64,000 nt of DNA from Nocardia bhagyanarayanae (GCF_006716565.1 NZ_VFPG01000001.1:2728001-2792000), one strand, 5' to 3'; counted from the stretch's first letter, positions 38,919 to 47,800 are shown. A program made the numbers and translations. Notes: generated from the letters alone by a model not told the origin.

Positions 38919-39554
38919 CTATTCTTCCCTATCGCCGATGTGGACGGATACCTGAGTTCGAAATGTGATCGCTCGGGCGGTGTTGTGCGGGTCACTTCCG
39001 ACCCAGCAATCGGCCAGGTGATCGTCCACCATTCCCGTTGCTTGCATCAGCGCGTAGGCGGTGGTCGGTCCGACGAAACGGAACCCGCGCCGCTTCAATT
39101 CTTTTGCCAGAGCGATGGATTCGGGACTGGTCGCGGGAACGTCGGCGATGGCCTTCGGACGCGGTCGCGGCGGCGGCGCGAACGACCAGATCAACTCGTC
39201 GAGGCCGCGGTCGAGCGCGAGCGCGGCCCGCGCGTTGGCGATGGCCGCCTCGATCTTGGCGCGGTTGCGGACGATGCCGGGATCGGCGAGCAGGCGGGCC
39301 ACGTCGGCGTCGCCGAACGCGGCGACCCGGTCGATGGCGAAGCCGGCGAACGCGGCACGGAAGGCCGGGCGCTTACGCAGGATCGTGATCCAGGACAGAC
39401 CCGACTGGAACGCCTCGAGGCAGACCCGCTCGAACATGGCGTCGGGGCCGCGCAGCGGCTCGCCCCATTCGAAGTCGTGGTAGTCGCGGTAGAGCTGAGA
39501 GGACTCCGCCCACGGGCAGCGGATCCTGCCGTCGGCGGCGAGCGGGGCGGTCAC
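38919..39554 (-). CDS. tag: DNA-3-methyladenine glycosylase I
   Basis: A 211-residue TagI enzyme (TagA, Rv1210, 204). Family features are RIRCPWAESSQLYRDYHDFEWG (zinc Cys and His), AFQSGLSWITIL, and the C-terminal TGMVDDHLADCW. It removes 3-methyladenine from alkylated DNA. GTG 39554 overlaps the stop of the DivIVA-like gene (39551); the ATG-like frame from 39584 would add ten residues. Order DivIVA-like gene, tag, DUF3117 is as in mycobacteria. Confidence 0.95.
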   Translation of the reverse strand: MTAPLAADGRIRCPWAESSQLYRDYHDFEWGEPLRGPDAMFERVCLEAFQSGLSWITILRKRPAFRAAFAGFAIDRVAAFGDADVARLLADPGIVRNRAKIEAAIANARAALALDRGLDELIWSFAPPPRPRPKAIADVPATSPESIALAKELKRRGFRFVGPTTAYALMQATGMVDDHLADCWVGSDPHNTARAITFRTQVSVHIGDREE

Positions 39555-40030
39555 GGCTGTTCGGGGGTGCTCGGCGCGGGCCACGGCGAGGCCGCGTGCT
39601 CGGTGTCGTCGCGGGAGGCGACCACCGCGTCGGGACGCGCCGAGTTCACCGCATCGGGACGCGCCGAATTCGCGGTGTCGTGCTGCGGCGCCGGGTTCTC
39701 CTGGCGGGCCGCCGTTTCCACGCTCGCCTTGCCCATCTGCGGCGTCTCGCCGCGCGCGTGGGCCAGTTGTAGCTGGAGTTCATCGATGCGAGCGGCGAGC
39801 CGCGCCAACGCCCAGTCCACCTCGCCGGCCTTGTAGCCGCGAACCACCTGCTGGAACCGCAGCGCGCGCACGTCCGCGCCGGTGATGCCCTCGGCGGGCA
39901 GCACGGTGGCCGTCGTGCCCTCGGGCAGCGGGCCCAGTTCCTCCCCGCGTCCGAAGACCGCACTCGCGAGCAGGAACAGCACCGCGGCCACCAGGCCGAC
40001 GATCAGCACGTACAACAGCAGCGTGAGCAT
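39551..40030 (-). CDS. DivIVA-domain membrane protein, Rv1209-like
   Basis: A 159-residue protein: an N-terminal helix (LLLYVLIVGLVAAVLFLLASAVF), then a short DivIVA-type segment (GADVRALRFQQVVRGYKAGEVDWALARLAARIDEL), and a low-complexity tail with a tandem NSARPDA/NSARPDA. DivIVA-like domains bind curved membranes at poles and septa; here the domain is short and likely auxiliary. The start ATG 40030 is clear. It precedes tag by a GTGA overlap. Confidence 0.85.
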   Translation of the reverse strand: MLTLLLYVLIVGLVAAVLFLLASAVFGRGEELGPLPEGTTATVLPAEGITGADVRALRFQQVVRGYKAGEVDWALARLAARIDELQLQLAHARGETPQMGKASVETAARQENPAPQHDTANSARPDAVNSARPDAVVASRDDTEHAASPWPAPSTPEQP

Positions 40031-40118
40031 GACACGAGCTTATTCCGCCGCTCCGACATGCTCGTTCACGACCGAGCACTCGCCGAGGGGCGGAACCGGC
40101 GCCGCGCGGGAGGCGCGG

Positions 40119-41255
40119 TTACAGGTGCCGGGTGGTGTCGATGCCGAGCGACATGCCCGCCAGCCCCCGGCGGCGCACCGCGAGCTTGTCGGCGACCTCG
40201 ATCAGCGCCTTGGCCGACGCGCTGTCCGGGTCGCGCAGCACGATGGGCGTGCCCTCGTCGCTCGCCTCGCGCAGCCCCTGTTCGATCGGGATCTGACCGA
40301 GCAGCGGGACGGTCGCGCCGACCGCGCGGGTCAGGCTGTCGGCGACGGTCTGACCGCCGCCGGAGCCGTAGAGCTCCATCCGGCTGCCGTCGGGCAGGTC
40401 CAGCCAGGACATGTTCTCCACGACGCCGGCGATCCGCTGCCGGGTCTGCAAGGCGATCGAGCCCGCGCGCTCGGCCACTTCGGCGGCCGCGAGCTGCGGG
40501 GTGGTGACGACCAGGATCTCCGCGTTCGGGATCAGCTGGGCGATGGAGATCGCCACGTCACCGGTGCCGGGCGGCAGGTCGAGCAGCAGGATGTCCAGAT
40601 CGCCCCAGAACACGTCGGCGAGGAACTGCTGCAGCGCACGGTGCAGCATCGGGCCGCGCCACACCACGGGCGTGTTGCCCTGGGTGAACATGGCGATCGA
40701 GATGACCTTCACGTCGTGCGCGACCGGCGGCATGATCATCCGCTCGACCTGGGTCGGCCGGGCATCGGTGCCGAGCATGCGCGGCACCGAGTGTCCGTAG
40801 ATGTCGGCGTCGAGCACGCCGACGGACAGGCCGCGCGCGGCCATGGCGGCCGCAAGGTTGACCGTCACCGAGGACTTGCCGACGCCACCCTTGCCGGAGG
40901 CGACCGCGTACACGCGGGTCAGCGAGCCCGGCTGGGCGAAGGGGATCACCGGATCGGCGGAGTCGCCGCGCAGCTGCTTGCGCAGGGTGGTGCGCTGCTC
41001 GTCGTTCATCACGTCGAGGTCGACGGAGATGGCCCCGACGCCGGGGACGTCGGCCACCGCCTTGGTGACCCGCTGGGTGATCTCCGTGCGCAGCGGGCAG
41101 CCCGCCGTCGTCAGGTAGACCTCGACATGGACATTGCTTTCGGCGTCGATGGCGACGCTTTTCACCATGCCCAGTTCGGTGATCGGTTTGCGGATCTCCG
41201 GGTCGTCGACCTTCGCGAGCGCACCCCGCACATCCGTTTCCGTTACCACTGGCAT
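40119..41255 (-). CDS. mrp: Mrp/NBP35 iron-sulphur carrier ATPase
   Basis: A 378-residue protein (Rv1229c, 390). An N-terminal MIP18/DUF59 domain (KVDDPEIRKPITELGMV) is followed by a ParA-like ATPase with deviant Walker A ASGKGGVGKSSVTVNLA and LLDLPPGTGD. The C-x2-C typical of many Nbp35 members is not apparent. It carries and transfers Fe-S clusters. ATG 41255 is clear. It is downstream of two transglycosylase genes on the same strand, 19 bp after the first. Confidence 0.95.
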   Translation of the reverse strand: MPVVTETDVRGALAKVDDPEIRKPITELGMVKSVAIDAESNVHVEVYLTTAGCPLRTEITQRVTKAVADVPGVGAISVDLDVMNDEQRTTLRKQLRGDSADPVIPFAQPGSLTRVYAVASGKGGVGKSSVTVNLAAAMAARGLSVGVLDADIYGHSVPRMLGTDARPTQVERMIMPPVAHDVKVISIAMFTQGNTPVVWRGPMLHRALQQFLADVFWGDLDILLLDLPPGTGDVAISIAQLIPNAEILVVTTPQLAAAEVAERAGSIALQTRQRIAGVVENMSWLDLPDGSRMELYGSGGGQTVADSLTRAVGATVPLLGQIPIEQGLREASDEGTPIVLRDPDSASAKALIEVADKLAVRRRGLAGMSLGIDTTRHL

Positions 41256-41274
41256 AACGGAAATTTTAGGCGGG

Positions 41275-42114
41275 TCAGATCCGCGGCAACTGCGCGGGCT
41301 TGGGTGCGACCCCCGAGCCGTACGAATTCGCCCACGCCATGACGTTGGCGACGTAGGCCATCGAGTTGTTGTAGCGCAGGATGGCGCGGGACTGCTGGGC
41401 CGGGTCGCTCATGTTCAAGCCGCCGGCGCACAGGTACTTGCCCGCCGTCAGCGCGGCGTCGTACAGGTTCTGCGGGTCGGCGATGCCGTCACCGTTGCCG
41501 TCGGCGGCGTAGCGCTTCCAGGTCTCGGGCAGGAACTGCATCGGGCCGACCGCGCGGTCGTAGCCGCCGAGCCCGTCGAGCGCGCCGTCGTCGCTGTCGT
41601 GGATGACGTTGTTGCCCGCGAGCGAGCCGTCCAGCACCGGGCCGTAGACCGGGCTGAGCGGGTTGCCGTCGGCGTCGGCCTTGCCGCCGAACGCGTGGGT
41701 CGACTCGACGCGTCCGATGCCGGCGAGCAGGTTCCACGGCATGTTGCACGTCGGGTTCTCCGCGTCCAGCGTGCGCTCGGCGTTCTGGTAGGCGGCGATC
41801 GCGACGCCGGGCACGCCGAGCGTTCCGGCGGGCAGGTCGGCCTTGGGCCGATCGGCCGACAGCGCAACGGTTTTCACGATCGGCGGGGCGACGGAACGCT
41901 GCTCGGCCATGGCGTGCGAGACGAACTCGACCGAGTCGGCGGGCTTGGCGGCCAGCACGTCCTGGTCGTCGGGGATCTGCTGAACGGCGGCCTGATCGGA
42001 GTCCAGATCGGATGCGGCGGCGCAGGCCACGAATCCGGCGGGAACCAATCCGGTCAGTGCGATTACGGAGCCGCGCCTGACGGTGGCAGGCGATTGCTTG
42101 CGGTGACGCCCCAC
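41275..42114 (-). CDS. Secreted lytic transglycosylase, copy 1 (Rv1230c-like)
   Basis: A 279-residue exported protein. The N-terminus is basic, then a hydrophobic stretch ending in VACAAASD, possibly a weak lipobox. The catalytic domain is a soluble-transglycosylase type: MPWNLLAGIGRVESTHAFGG (catalytic Glu in RVES), YDRAVGPMQFLPETWKRYAAD, NGDGIADPQNLYDAALTAGKYLC and ILRYNNSMAYVANVMAWA. It cuts peptidoglycan glycan strands. GTG 42114 follows GGAGGAGGG. Copy 2 lies 122 bp upstream and mrp follows. Confidence 0.92.
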   Translation of the reverse strand: MGRHRKQSPATVRRGSVIALTGLVPAGFVACAAASDLDSDQAAVQQIPDDQDVLAAKPADSVEFVSHAMAEQRSVAPPIVKTVALSADRPKADLPAGTLGVPGVAIAAYQNAERTLDAENPTCNMPWNLLAGIGRVESTHAFGGKADADGNPLSPVYGPVLDGSLAGNNVIHDSDDGALDGLGGYDRAVGPMQFLPETWKRYAADGNGDGIADPQNLYDAALTAGKYLCAGGLNMSDPAQQSRAILRYNNSMAYVANVMAWANSYGSGVAPKPAQLPRI

Positions 42115-42141
42115 GGTGTGGTGACCCTCCTCCGGTTACAC

Positions 42142-42175
42142 AAAGGCTCGCTGACGAGCCCTTCGTGGACGAAGG
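42142..42175 (-). terminator. Tandem hairpins between the two transglycosylase genes
   Basis: GGCTCG-CTGA-CGAGCC (42145-42160) and CCTTCGT-GG-ACGAAGG (42160-42175) are adjacent perfect stems. On the minus strand the GGCTCG stem ends in TTTGT, as in an intrinsic terminator of the copy 2 gene. It lies 28 bp upstream of the copy 1 start, so copy 1 may have its own promoter or be read at lower level. Confidence 0.6.
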
Positions 42176-42236
42176 AGAGGCTACCGCATTCGAGATCTTT
42201 TTGTTACTGCTTCGTGATCTGAATCGAGGTTTGGTC

Positions 42237-43706
42237 TCAGCCCTGTGGCGGAGCGGGCGGCAACGGGATCACGATGCCGAACGGCAGTGTGATGCCGGGC
42301 TGTTGGGTCGGGGCGGGCGCGGCGGGCACCGGCTCGGGGGTCGTGGCGACCTCCGGTTCGGGACTCGGCTGCTCGGGTGCGTTCGGCTGGGCGGGCGGAT
42401 TCGGCTGGGCCGGTTCGGGCGCGGGAGCCGGTGCGCCCTGCTGGGGCGCGGGCAGGGCCTGCACCTGCGGTACACACGCCGGAATCGGCTGCGGCTCGCG
42501 AGCCTCGGCCCGAGCGGGGTCCTCGGCGCGCGCGGAGTCGTTCGGATCGAGCGGCTCGGCGCCGAATTCCTGTCGCGGGCCGAGCGGCCGTCCTGGCTCG
42601 CCGGGGCGTGGCATCGGCGCGGGCACCGCGGCAGGCGCGCACGGGTTGGCGGGCGGCGGCGGTGGCGGGCAGAAGATTCCGCACGGGATCGGCGGCAGGC
42701 CCGGAATCGTGATCATCACCTGGGTCGGCGCAGGCGCGGGCGCCGCGGGCACCGGCGACGGCGGCTGGTCCGCGGGCGAGGTGGTGCTCGGCAGCGTCGT
42801 CTGGACCGCGCTCATCTCCGGGTTCGAGGCGATGATCGGCACCGAGCCGGGCGGAACGAGCTCCGGCGAGATGGTGACCTGGCTGGGGCTGCCGCCGGTG
42901 CGGTAGGCCGTCGACCAGCTCAACACGTTGGCCGCGTAGGACATCGAGTTGTTGTAGCGCAGCACCGCCCGTAGCTCCTGCGCGGGATCGCGTAGGTTCA
43001 ACCCGCCCGAGCACAGGTACTTGCCCGCGGCCAGCGAGGCGTCGAAGACGTTGTGCGGGTCGGAGACTCCGTCACCGTTGCCGTCGGCGGCGTACAGGCT
43101 CCACGTGCCGGGCAGGAACTGCATGGGGCCGATCGCCCGCACGTATCCGCCGTCCGCGGCCTTGATGACCTCGTTGCCGGGCAACGTGCCGTCCAGCGCG
43201 GGTCCGAAGATCGGGGTCACCGTCGTGCCCGCCGCGTCGGTGCGACCGCTCCCGGCGTGCGCGGACTCGATCCGCCCGATCCCGGCGAGCAGGTTCCACG
43301 GCAACCCGCATCCAGGCATCGAGGACTGCATGGCCAGCTCCGCGTTCCGGTACGCGGCGAGCACGATCTCCGGAATGCCGAGGGCTCCACCGACCGCGGG
43401 CAGCACGACGTCGTGCAGGGGAACCGTGCCGCCGAACAGCGGCAGGCCATCCGTGGGCGGGGTCATAGCTCGAAGTTTGCGGGGGGTGTCCGGCGCTACC
43501 GGCAACAGGCCTACTGTCCGAGACAGAGCGCCTTCCGATTCGGTGTCCGTGCCGTTGCCGGCGCCGCCCTGACCGCTGGACGCGGCGAGCAGCGCCTCCG
43601 GAGCCTGCGGCGGCGCGCTCGCGGTCGTGCTGTGGGCCGCCGAGCCGGAAGCGACCAGACCAGCGACAACGAGGGCCGACATGGTTATCGGAGCGGAAAC
43701 TCGCAT
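42237..43706 (-). CDS. Secreted lytic transglycosylase with Pro-rich tail, copy 2
   Basis: A 489-residue exported protein: signal peptide (MRVSAPITMSALVVAGLVASGSA), linker, then the same transglycosylase domain as copy 1 (LPWNLLAGIGRIESAHAGSG, YVRAIGPMQFLPGTW, LRYNNSMSYAANVLSW). The last 200 residues are Pro-, Ala- and Gln-rich (PAPAPEPAQPNPPAQ) with six Cys in CGIFCP, PCAP and ACVP contexts, suited to spanning or binding the wall. The start ATG 43706 has weak ribosome binding sequence. It lies 119 bp after the DUF1003 gene. Confidence 0.9.
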   Translation of the reverse strand: MRVSAPITMSALVVAGLVASGSAAHSTTASAPPQAPEALLAASSGQGGAGNGTDTESEGALSRTVGLLPVAPDTPRKLRAMTPPTDGLPLFGGTVPLHDVVLPAVGGALGIPEIVLAAYRNAELAMQSSMPGCGLPWNLLAGIGRIESAHAGSGRTDAAGTTVTPIFGPALDGTLPGNEVIKAADGGYVRAIGPMQFLPGTWSLYAADGNGDGVSDPHNVFDASLAAGKYLCSGGLNLRDPAQELRAVLRYNNSMSYAANVLSWSTAYRTGGSPSQVTISPELVPPGSVPIIASNPEMSAVQTTLPSTTSPADQPPSPVPAAPAPAPTQVMITIPGLPPIPCGIFCPPPPPPANPCAPAAVPAPMPRPGEPGRPLGPRQEFGAEPLDPNDSARAEDPARAEAREPQPIPACVPQVQALPAPQQGAPAPAPEPAQPNPPAQPNAPEQPSPEPEVATTPEPVPAAPAPTQQPGITLPFGIVIPLPPAPPQG

Positions 43707-43733
43707 TCGGCCACACCAATCCTCTTCGTCATG

Positions 43734-43785
43734 GGTGCGGTGTCCGGGACGTTCCGCACCCGGCCCGCTCAGGACAACGTTGTCC
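43734..43785 (-). promoter_or_regulatory. Hairpin and 14-bp perfect palindrome upstream of copy 2
   Basis: GGACAACGTTGTCC (43772-43785) is a perfect 14-bp palindrome 66 bp before the copy 2 start, and GGTGCGG...CCGCACC (43734-43760) is a 7-bp stem with a 13-base loop. The palindrome is a good operator candidate; the stem could be the terminator of the upstream DUF1003 gene or part of the 5' leader. Confidence 0.45.
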
Positions 43786-43824
43786 AGGTTACCCAGCGGT
43801 CAGGTGGTTGTTGAGCATTTCCGG

Positions 43825-44451
43825 TCAATCGTCAGCAACAGGCGGCGAAACCTGAACGCGGGACTGCTTTCCACCGGATGTTTTCTTGCGATCCGCCTTG
43901 CCCGACTTCATCTCACGCGGCGTGTTGCCCTCTTGCCCCGACGCGGCCTCGATGCGGTCGAGAACCTCGCGCATCTCCTCCAATTCGCGGCGCAGATAGT
44001 CACGAGTCGCCACATCGCCCACCGCGATACGGAGCGCTGCGAGTTCGCGGGCGAGGAATTCGGTGTCCGCCTTGGTCTGTGCGGCGCGCATCCGGTCCTC
44101 TTCCAGCGCCACCCGGTCGCGGTTGTCCTGACGGTTCTGCGCCAACAGGATCAGCGGCGCGGCGTACGCGGCCTGGGTGGAGAACGCGAGGTTCAACAGG
44201 ATGAACGGGTACGGATCCCAGCGCAGCGCGACGACGAAGACGTTGAGCAGGATCCAGATGATCACCACGATCGTCTGCAGCGCGAGATAGCGTCCGGTGC
44301 CGAGGAATCGGGCCACCCGCTCGGAGCTGCGCGCCAATGCCTCTGCGTCCCAGTCGAATCGGAAACGGGACTCGACCGGCGTCTCCAAGCGTTGCCGCGC
44401 CGAACTCGGGCCGACCCTGCCGACGCCCGCCGACGGGTTCTTCTCACTCAT
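43825..44451 (-). CDS. DUF1003 membrane protein, Rv1231c-like
   Basis: A 208-residue protein with two helices (LALQTIVVIIWILLNVFVVAL and FILLNLAFSTQAAYAAPLIL), the family core RWDPYPFILLNL and the QNRQDNRDR motif, then a long charged coiled-coil (FLARELAALRIAV...REVLDRIE) and a basic tail. DUF1003 proteins have no established function. ATG 44451 overlaps the end of the upstream CBS gene by 8 bp. It follows the Rv1232c homologue exactly as in M. tuberculosis. Confidence 0.9.
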   Translation of the reverse strand: MSEKNPSAGVGRVGPSSARQRLETPVESRFRFDWDAEALARSSERVARFLGTGRYLALQTIVVIIWILLNVFVVALRWDPYPFILLNLAFSTQAAYAAPLILLAQNRQDNRDRVALEEDRMRAAQTKADTEFLARELAALRIAVGDVATRDYLRRELEEMREVLDRIEAASGQEGNTPREMKSGKADRKKTSGGKQSRVQVSPPVADD

Positions 44452-45727
44452 GCGCCGCGACCCCTTCGTGCTGCTCTTCCTCGCGCCAGTCCTCCGGCAG
44501 CAGATGATCCAGCACGTCGTCGACGCTGACCGCGCCGAGCAGATGGTTCTCGTCGTCCACCACCGGACCGCAGACCAGGTTGTAGGTGGCGAAATATCGG
44601 GTCACCGCCGACAGCGGCACCTCGGCGCGCAGCGGCGCCAGATCGGAATCGATGATGCCGCCGACCAGGTGCGCCGGCGGTTCGCGCAATAGTTGCTGGA
44701 TGTGCACGCAGCCGAGGTAGGGCCCGGTGGGCGTGGCGGTCGGCGGGCGGACCACGAACACCATCGAGGCGAGCGCGGGCGTCAGATCCGGGTTGCGCAC
44801 CCTGGCGAGGGCCTCGGCGACCGTGGTCGAGGGCGTCAGCACCACCGGTTTGGTCGTCATCAGACCGCCCGCGGTGTCGGGGGAGTGCGCGAGCAGCCTG
44901 CGCACCGGCTCGGATTCCTCGGGATCCATCATCGCCAGCAGCGATTCGCGTTCTCCCGTCGGCAGTTCGCCCAGCAGGTCGGCCGCGTCGTCGGGGTCCA
45001 TCGCCTCGAGCACGTCGGCGGCCCGGCGCACCTCGAGGTGGCCGAGCAGGTCGACCTGATCGTCGTCGGGCAGCTCCTGCACCACGTCGGCCAGCCGCTC
45101 GTCGTCCAGCGCCTCGGCCACCTCGATGCGCCGCTTCTCCGGCAGCTCGCGCAGCATGTGCGCGACGTCGGCGGGCCGCAAGCCCTCGAACTGTTCGAGC
45201 AACTGGGTGACGTCCTGGCCCGGCCTGCCGATCTCGTACGGGGTCAGGCCTGTGACCGTCGTCCAGTCGACGACGTGCACGGTGCGCCGCCGCCCGATTC
45301 GCCGGTGCCCGCGCACCGCGACGCGGGAGACCCGCCAATCCCTGGTCCTGGTCAGTTCGATGCCGAGATCGACAACGAAGACGTCGACGCCCGCGAGATC
45401 GGGCAGGGCCGGATCGTCCACCCGCACCTTGGAATCCACGATCTGCGCCAGCGCGAGCATCTCGCCGGGTCGTTGCTGGAAACGGCGCAGGCTGACGGTG
45501 CCGGTATTGAGCGTGACATTGCCGGGTTCGATCGAGGTCACCCGCAACATCGGCACGAAAATCCGGCGCCTGCTCGGCAATTCGACGACCAGCCCGTGCA
45601 CCCGCGGTACCTGACGGTCGTAGCGGATCGCCACGACCGCGTCGCGGACCCGGCCGATAGACTCCCCGTCCGGTCCCAGCACCGCCAGGCCGGCAAGCCT
45701 GGCGATGTACACCCTGGTAGCTGCCAT
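44444..45727 (-). CDS. MgtE-N/CBS-domain protein lacking the channel, Rv1232c-like
   Basis: A 427-residue protein: a PRC-barrel-like N-terminal part (LAVLGPDGESIGRVRDAVVA), an MgtE_N superhelix of repeated DDERLADVVQELPDDDQ, RRAADVLEAMDPDDAADLLG and CBS modules (MTTKPVVLTPSTTVAEAL, YLGCVHIQQLL, LVCGPVVDDENHLLGAVSVDDVLDHLL). MgtE's transmembrane channel is missing, so it senses rather than transports. It is coupled to the DUF1003 gene by an 8-bp overlap; the two may form a magnesium- or nucleotide-sensing membrane complex, which is inference. ATG 45727 is 26 bp from the divergent CitE-like gene. Confidence 0.9.
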   Translation of the reverse strand: MAATRVYIARLAGLAVLGPDGESIGRVRDAVVAIRYDRQVPRVHGLVVELPSRRRIFVPMLRVTSIEPGNVTLNTGTVSLRRFQQRPGEMLALAQIVDSKVRVDDPALPDLAGVDVFVVDLGIELTRTRDWRVSRVAVRGHRRIGRRRTVHVVDWTTVTGLTPYEIGRPGQDVTQLLEQFEGLRPADVAHMLRELPEKRRIEVAEALDDERLADVVQELPDDDQVDLLGHLEVRRAADVLEAMDPDDAADLLGELPTGERESLLAMMDPEESEPVRRLLAHSPDTAGGLMTTKPVVLTPSTTVAEALARVRNPDLTPALASMVFVVRPPTATPTGPYLGCVHIQQLLREPPAHLVGGIIDSDLAPLRAEVPLSAVTRYFATYNLVCGPVVDDENHLLGAVSVDDVLDHLLPEDWREEEQHEGVAAHE

Positions 45728-45753
45728 GCTTGCCAGACTAGACAGGAGGCTCC

Positions 45754-46710
45754 ATGAAGCCGCGCCGATCGGTGCTCGCCGTGCCGGGCAGCAATCCCAA
45801 GATGATCGAGAAGGCCAAGGGGCTGCCGGTCGACGAAGTCTTCCTCGATCTCGAGGACGCGGTGGCGCCGGTCGCCAAGGCCGCCGCGCGCGCCAACATC
45901 GTGGCCGCGCTGAATCAGCCGGGCTGGGGCGAGCAGCTGCGCGTGGTGCGGGTCAACGACTGGACGACGGAGTGGACCTACGCCGACGTGATCACGGTGC
46001 TCGAGGGCGCGGGCCGGGCCATCGACGCGATCCTGCTGCCGAAGGTCACCGACGCGGGCCAGGTGCGTGCGCTGGATCTGCTGCTCACCCAGGTGGAGAA
46101 GGCCAACGGGCTGGAGGTCGGGCGGATCGGCATCGAACCGCAGCTGGAAAACGCGATGGGCCTGCGCAATATCGATGAGATCGCGACCGCGAGCCCGCGC
46201 GTCCAGGCGCTGGTCTTCGGCCCGGCCGACTTCATGGCGAGCATCAACATGCGCACCTTGGTGGTCGGCGAACAGCCCGAGGGATACGACACCGGCGACG
46301 CGTACCACCACATCCTGATGACCATCCTGCTCGCCGCGCGCGCCCACGGCCTCCAGGCGATCGACGGCCCGTACTTGCAGATTCGCGACGTCGACGGTTT
46401 CCGCAGGGCCGCCGCGCGCACCGCCGCGCTCGGCTTCGACGGCAAATGGGTGCTGCATCCTGGCCAGATCGACGCGGCCAACGAGATCTTCAGCCCGCGC
46501 CAGGCCGACTACGACCGGGCCGAGGAAATCCTGGACGCCTACGCCTTCCACACCTCCGCCGAGGGCGGCGCGCGCGGCGCGGTCATGCTCGGCGACGAGA
46601 TGATCGACGAGGCCAGCGCCAAGATGGCTCAGGTGATCGCCGAGAAGGGGCGCGCCGCCGGGATGACGCGCACCACGCGTTTCACACCACCGAACGGCCG
46701 CTCGGAATAG
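45754..46710 (+). CDS. CitE-like CoA-ester lyase (HpcH/HpaI family)
   Basis: A 318-residue TIM-barrel of the citrate lyase beta / malyl-CoA lyase type: RRSVLAVPGSNPKMIEKA, LDLEDAVAP (metal ligand), IGIEPQLENAMGL, and GKWVLHPGQIDAANEIF. It acts on a CoA thioester such as (S)-citramalyl-CoA or beta-methylmalyl-CoA; the substrate is not readable. ATG 45754 follows GGAGGC. It is divergent from the MgtE-N/CBS gene and 12 bp before the next gene. Confidence 0.9.
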   Translation: MKPRRSVLAVPGSNPKMIEKAKGLPVDEVFLDLEDAVAPVAKAAARANIVAALNQPGWGEQLRVVRVNDWTTEWTYADVITVLEGAGRAIDAILLPKVTDAGQVRALDLLLTQVEKANGLEVGRIGIEPQLENAMGLRNIDEIATASPRVQALVFGPADFMASINMRTLVVGEQPEGYDTGDAYHHILMTILLAARAHGLQAIDGPYLQIRDVDGFRRAAARTAALGFDGKWVLHPGQIDAANEIFSPRQADYDRAEEILDAYAFHTSAEGGARGAVMLGDEMIDEASAKMAQVIAEKGRAAGMTRTTRFTPPNGRSE

Positions 46711-46722
46711 CAGAATGGAGCC

Positions 46723-47214
46723 ATGACGAATCCCTTGGGGAACACGAACCGCGCCCGCCAGGGGTTGCCTACCCCGCCGTCGGGCTGGCCGGTGGGCTCC
46801 TATCCGACCTACGCCGAGGCGCAGCGCGCGGTCGACTATCTGGCCGACAACCAGTTCCCGGTGCAGGACGTGACGATCGTCGGCGTCGACCTGATGCAGG
46901 TCGAACGGGTGCTCTACCGCCTGAACTGGGGCAAGGTGATCGGCGGCGGCGTGGTCTCCGGCGCGTGGCTCGGTCTTTTCCTCGGCCTGCTGCTGAGTCT
47001 GTTCACCACCAGCGGCGCGTTCGGTCCGCTGCTCGTCGGCCTGGTCGGCGGCATCATCTTCGGCGTCATCTCGACCTCGATTCCGTACGCGGCCACCAAG
47101 GGGCAGCGCGATTTCGCCTCCACCATGCAGCTGGTGGCCGGTCGCTACGACGTGCTGTGCGACCCGAAGTCGGCCGAGCAGGCGCGGGACATGCTCGCGC
47201 GGTTGGCGATCTGA
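46723..47214 (+). CDS. General-stress-type membrane protein, Rv1234-like
   Basis: A 163-residue protein with an N-terminal soluble part (VGSYPTYAEAQRAVDYLADNQFPVQDVTIVG), typical of general-stress 17M-like proteins, then two helices (GAWLGLFLGLLLSLF and LLVGLVGGIIFGVISTSI) and a small C-terminal soluble part. It occupies the place of Rv1234, next to lpqY-sugABC in M. tuberculosis; that transporter is absent here. ATG 46723 is clear. Function not known. Confidence 0.88.
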   Translation: MTNPLGNTNRARQGLPTPPSGWPVGSYPTYAEAQRAVDYLADNQFPVQDVTIVGVDLMQVERVLYRLNWGKVIGGGVVSGAWLGLFLGLLLSLFTTSGAFGPLLVGLVGGIIFGVISTSIPYAATKGQRDFASTMQLVAGRYDVLCDPKSAEQARDMLARLAI

Positions 47215-47218
47215 ACGC

Positions 47219-47797
47219 ATGGACGTGATGGACAAGGTCCGCACCGGGGTGCTCGACCACTACGGGGTGCCCGAAAGCGGCGTCGATTCGGCCTCGGTGA
47301 CGTTCCTGGGGCTGGAGCCGATCGAGATCCTGCGGATCGTCGACGGCGACGTCGTGCACTACGCGACGCTCGGCGGCTCGCGCCACCCGATGGGCGATCC
47401 CGGTGACCTGCACGCCGATCCGGTGCGCGGCCCGCGCGCGGAGCTGGTGCTGACGCTGCGCTCCGGCACCGCCATGCCGGGGCTGCCCAAGGCGCTCGGC
47501 ATCCTGGTCGCCACGCCCTCCGTGGAAGGCGTTGTGCTGCAAGCCGATGCGCTGCTCGACCTCGGCGAGCCGATGTGGCAGGGCTCGGCGTTCACCGCGG
47601 CGCTGCTCGGCGACAGCGAGATCCCGCAGATTCCGCTGCCCGAGCCCGCCGAGCCGGTCAGGTACCTGACGGTCACGCCGGTGACCGCCACCGAGGCGGC
47701 TTGGGTGCGGGTGCGCGGCGCGCAGGCGCTGCGTGACGCGTGGGCCGAAGCCGGCATCGACGTGCGCGATCCGGGTCGTGGGGCGGCGACGCTGTAG
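47219..47797 (+). CDS. Suppressor-of-fused (SUFU) domain protein
   Basis: A 192-residue protein with features of the bacterial SUFU family (PF05076): VHYATLGGSRHPMG, RAELVLTLRSG, LGILVATPSVEG and an acidic C-terminus. The eukaryotic member regulates Hedgehog signalling, but bacterial members are mostly of unknown role, sometimes linked to immunity proteins. It starts 4 bp after the Rv1234-like gene and ends 3 bp from the convergent corA, in the slot held by lpqY-sugABC in mycobacteria. Confidence 0.75.
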   Translation: MDVMDKVRTGVLDHYGVPESGVDSASVTFLGLEPIEILRIVDGDVVHYATLGGSRHPMGDPGDLHADPVRGPRAELVLTLRSGTAMPGLPKALGILVATPSVEGVVLQADALLDLGEPMWQGSAFTAALLGDSEIPQIPLPEPAEPVRYLTVTPVTATEAAWVRVRGAQALRDAWAEAGIDVRDPGRGAATL

Positions 47798-47800
47798 CGG

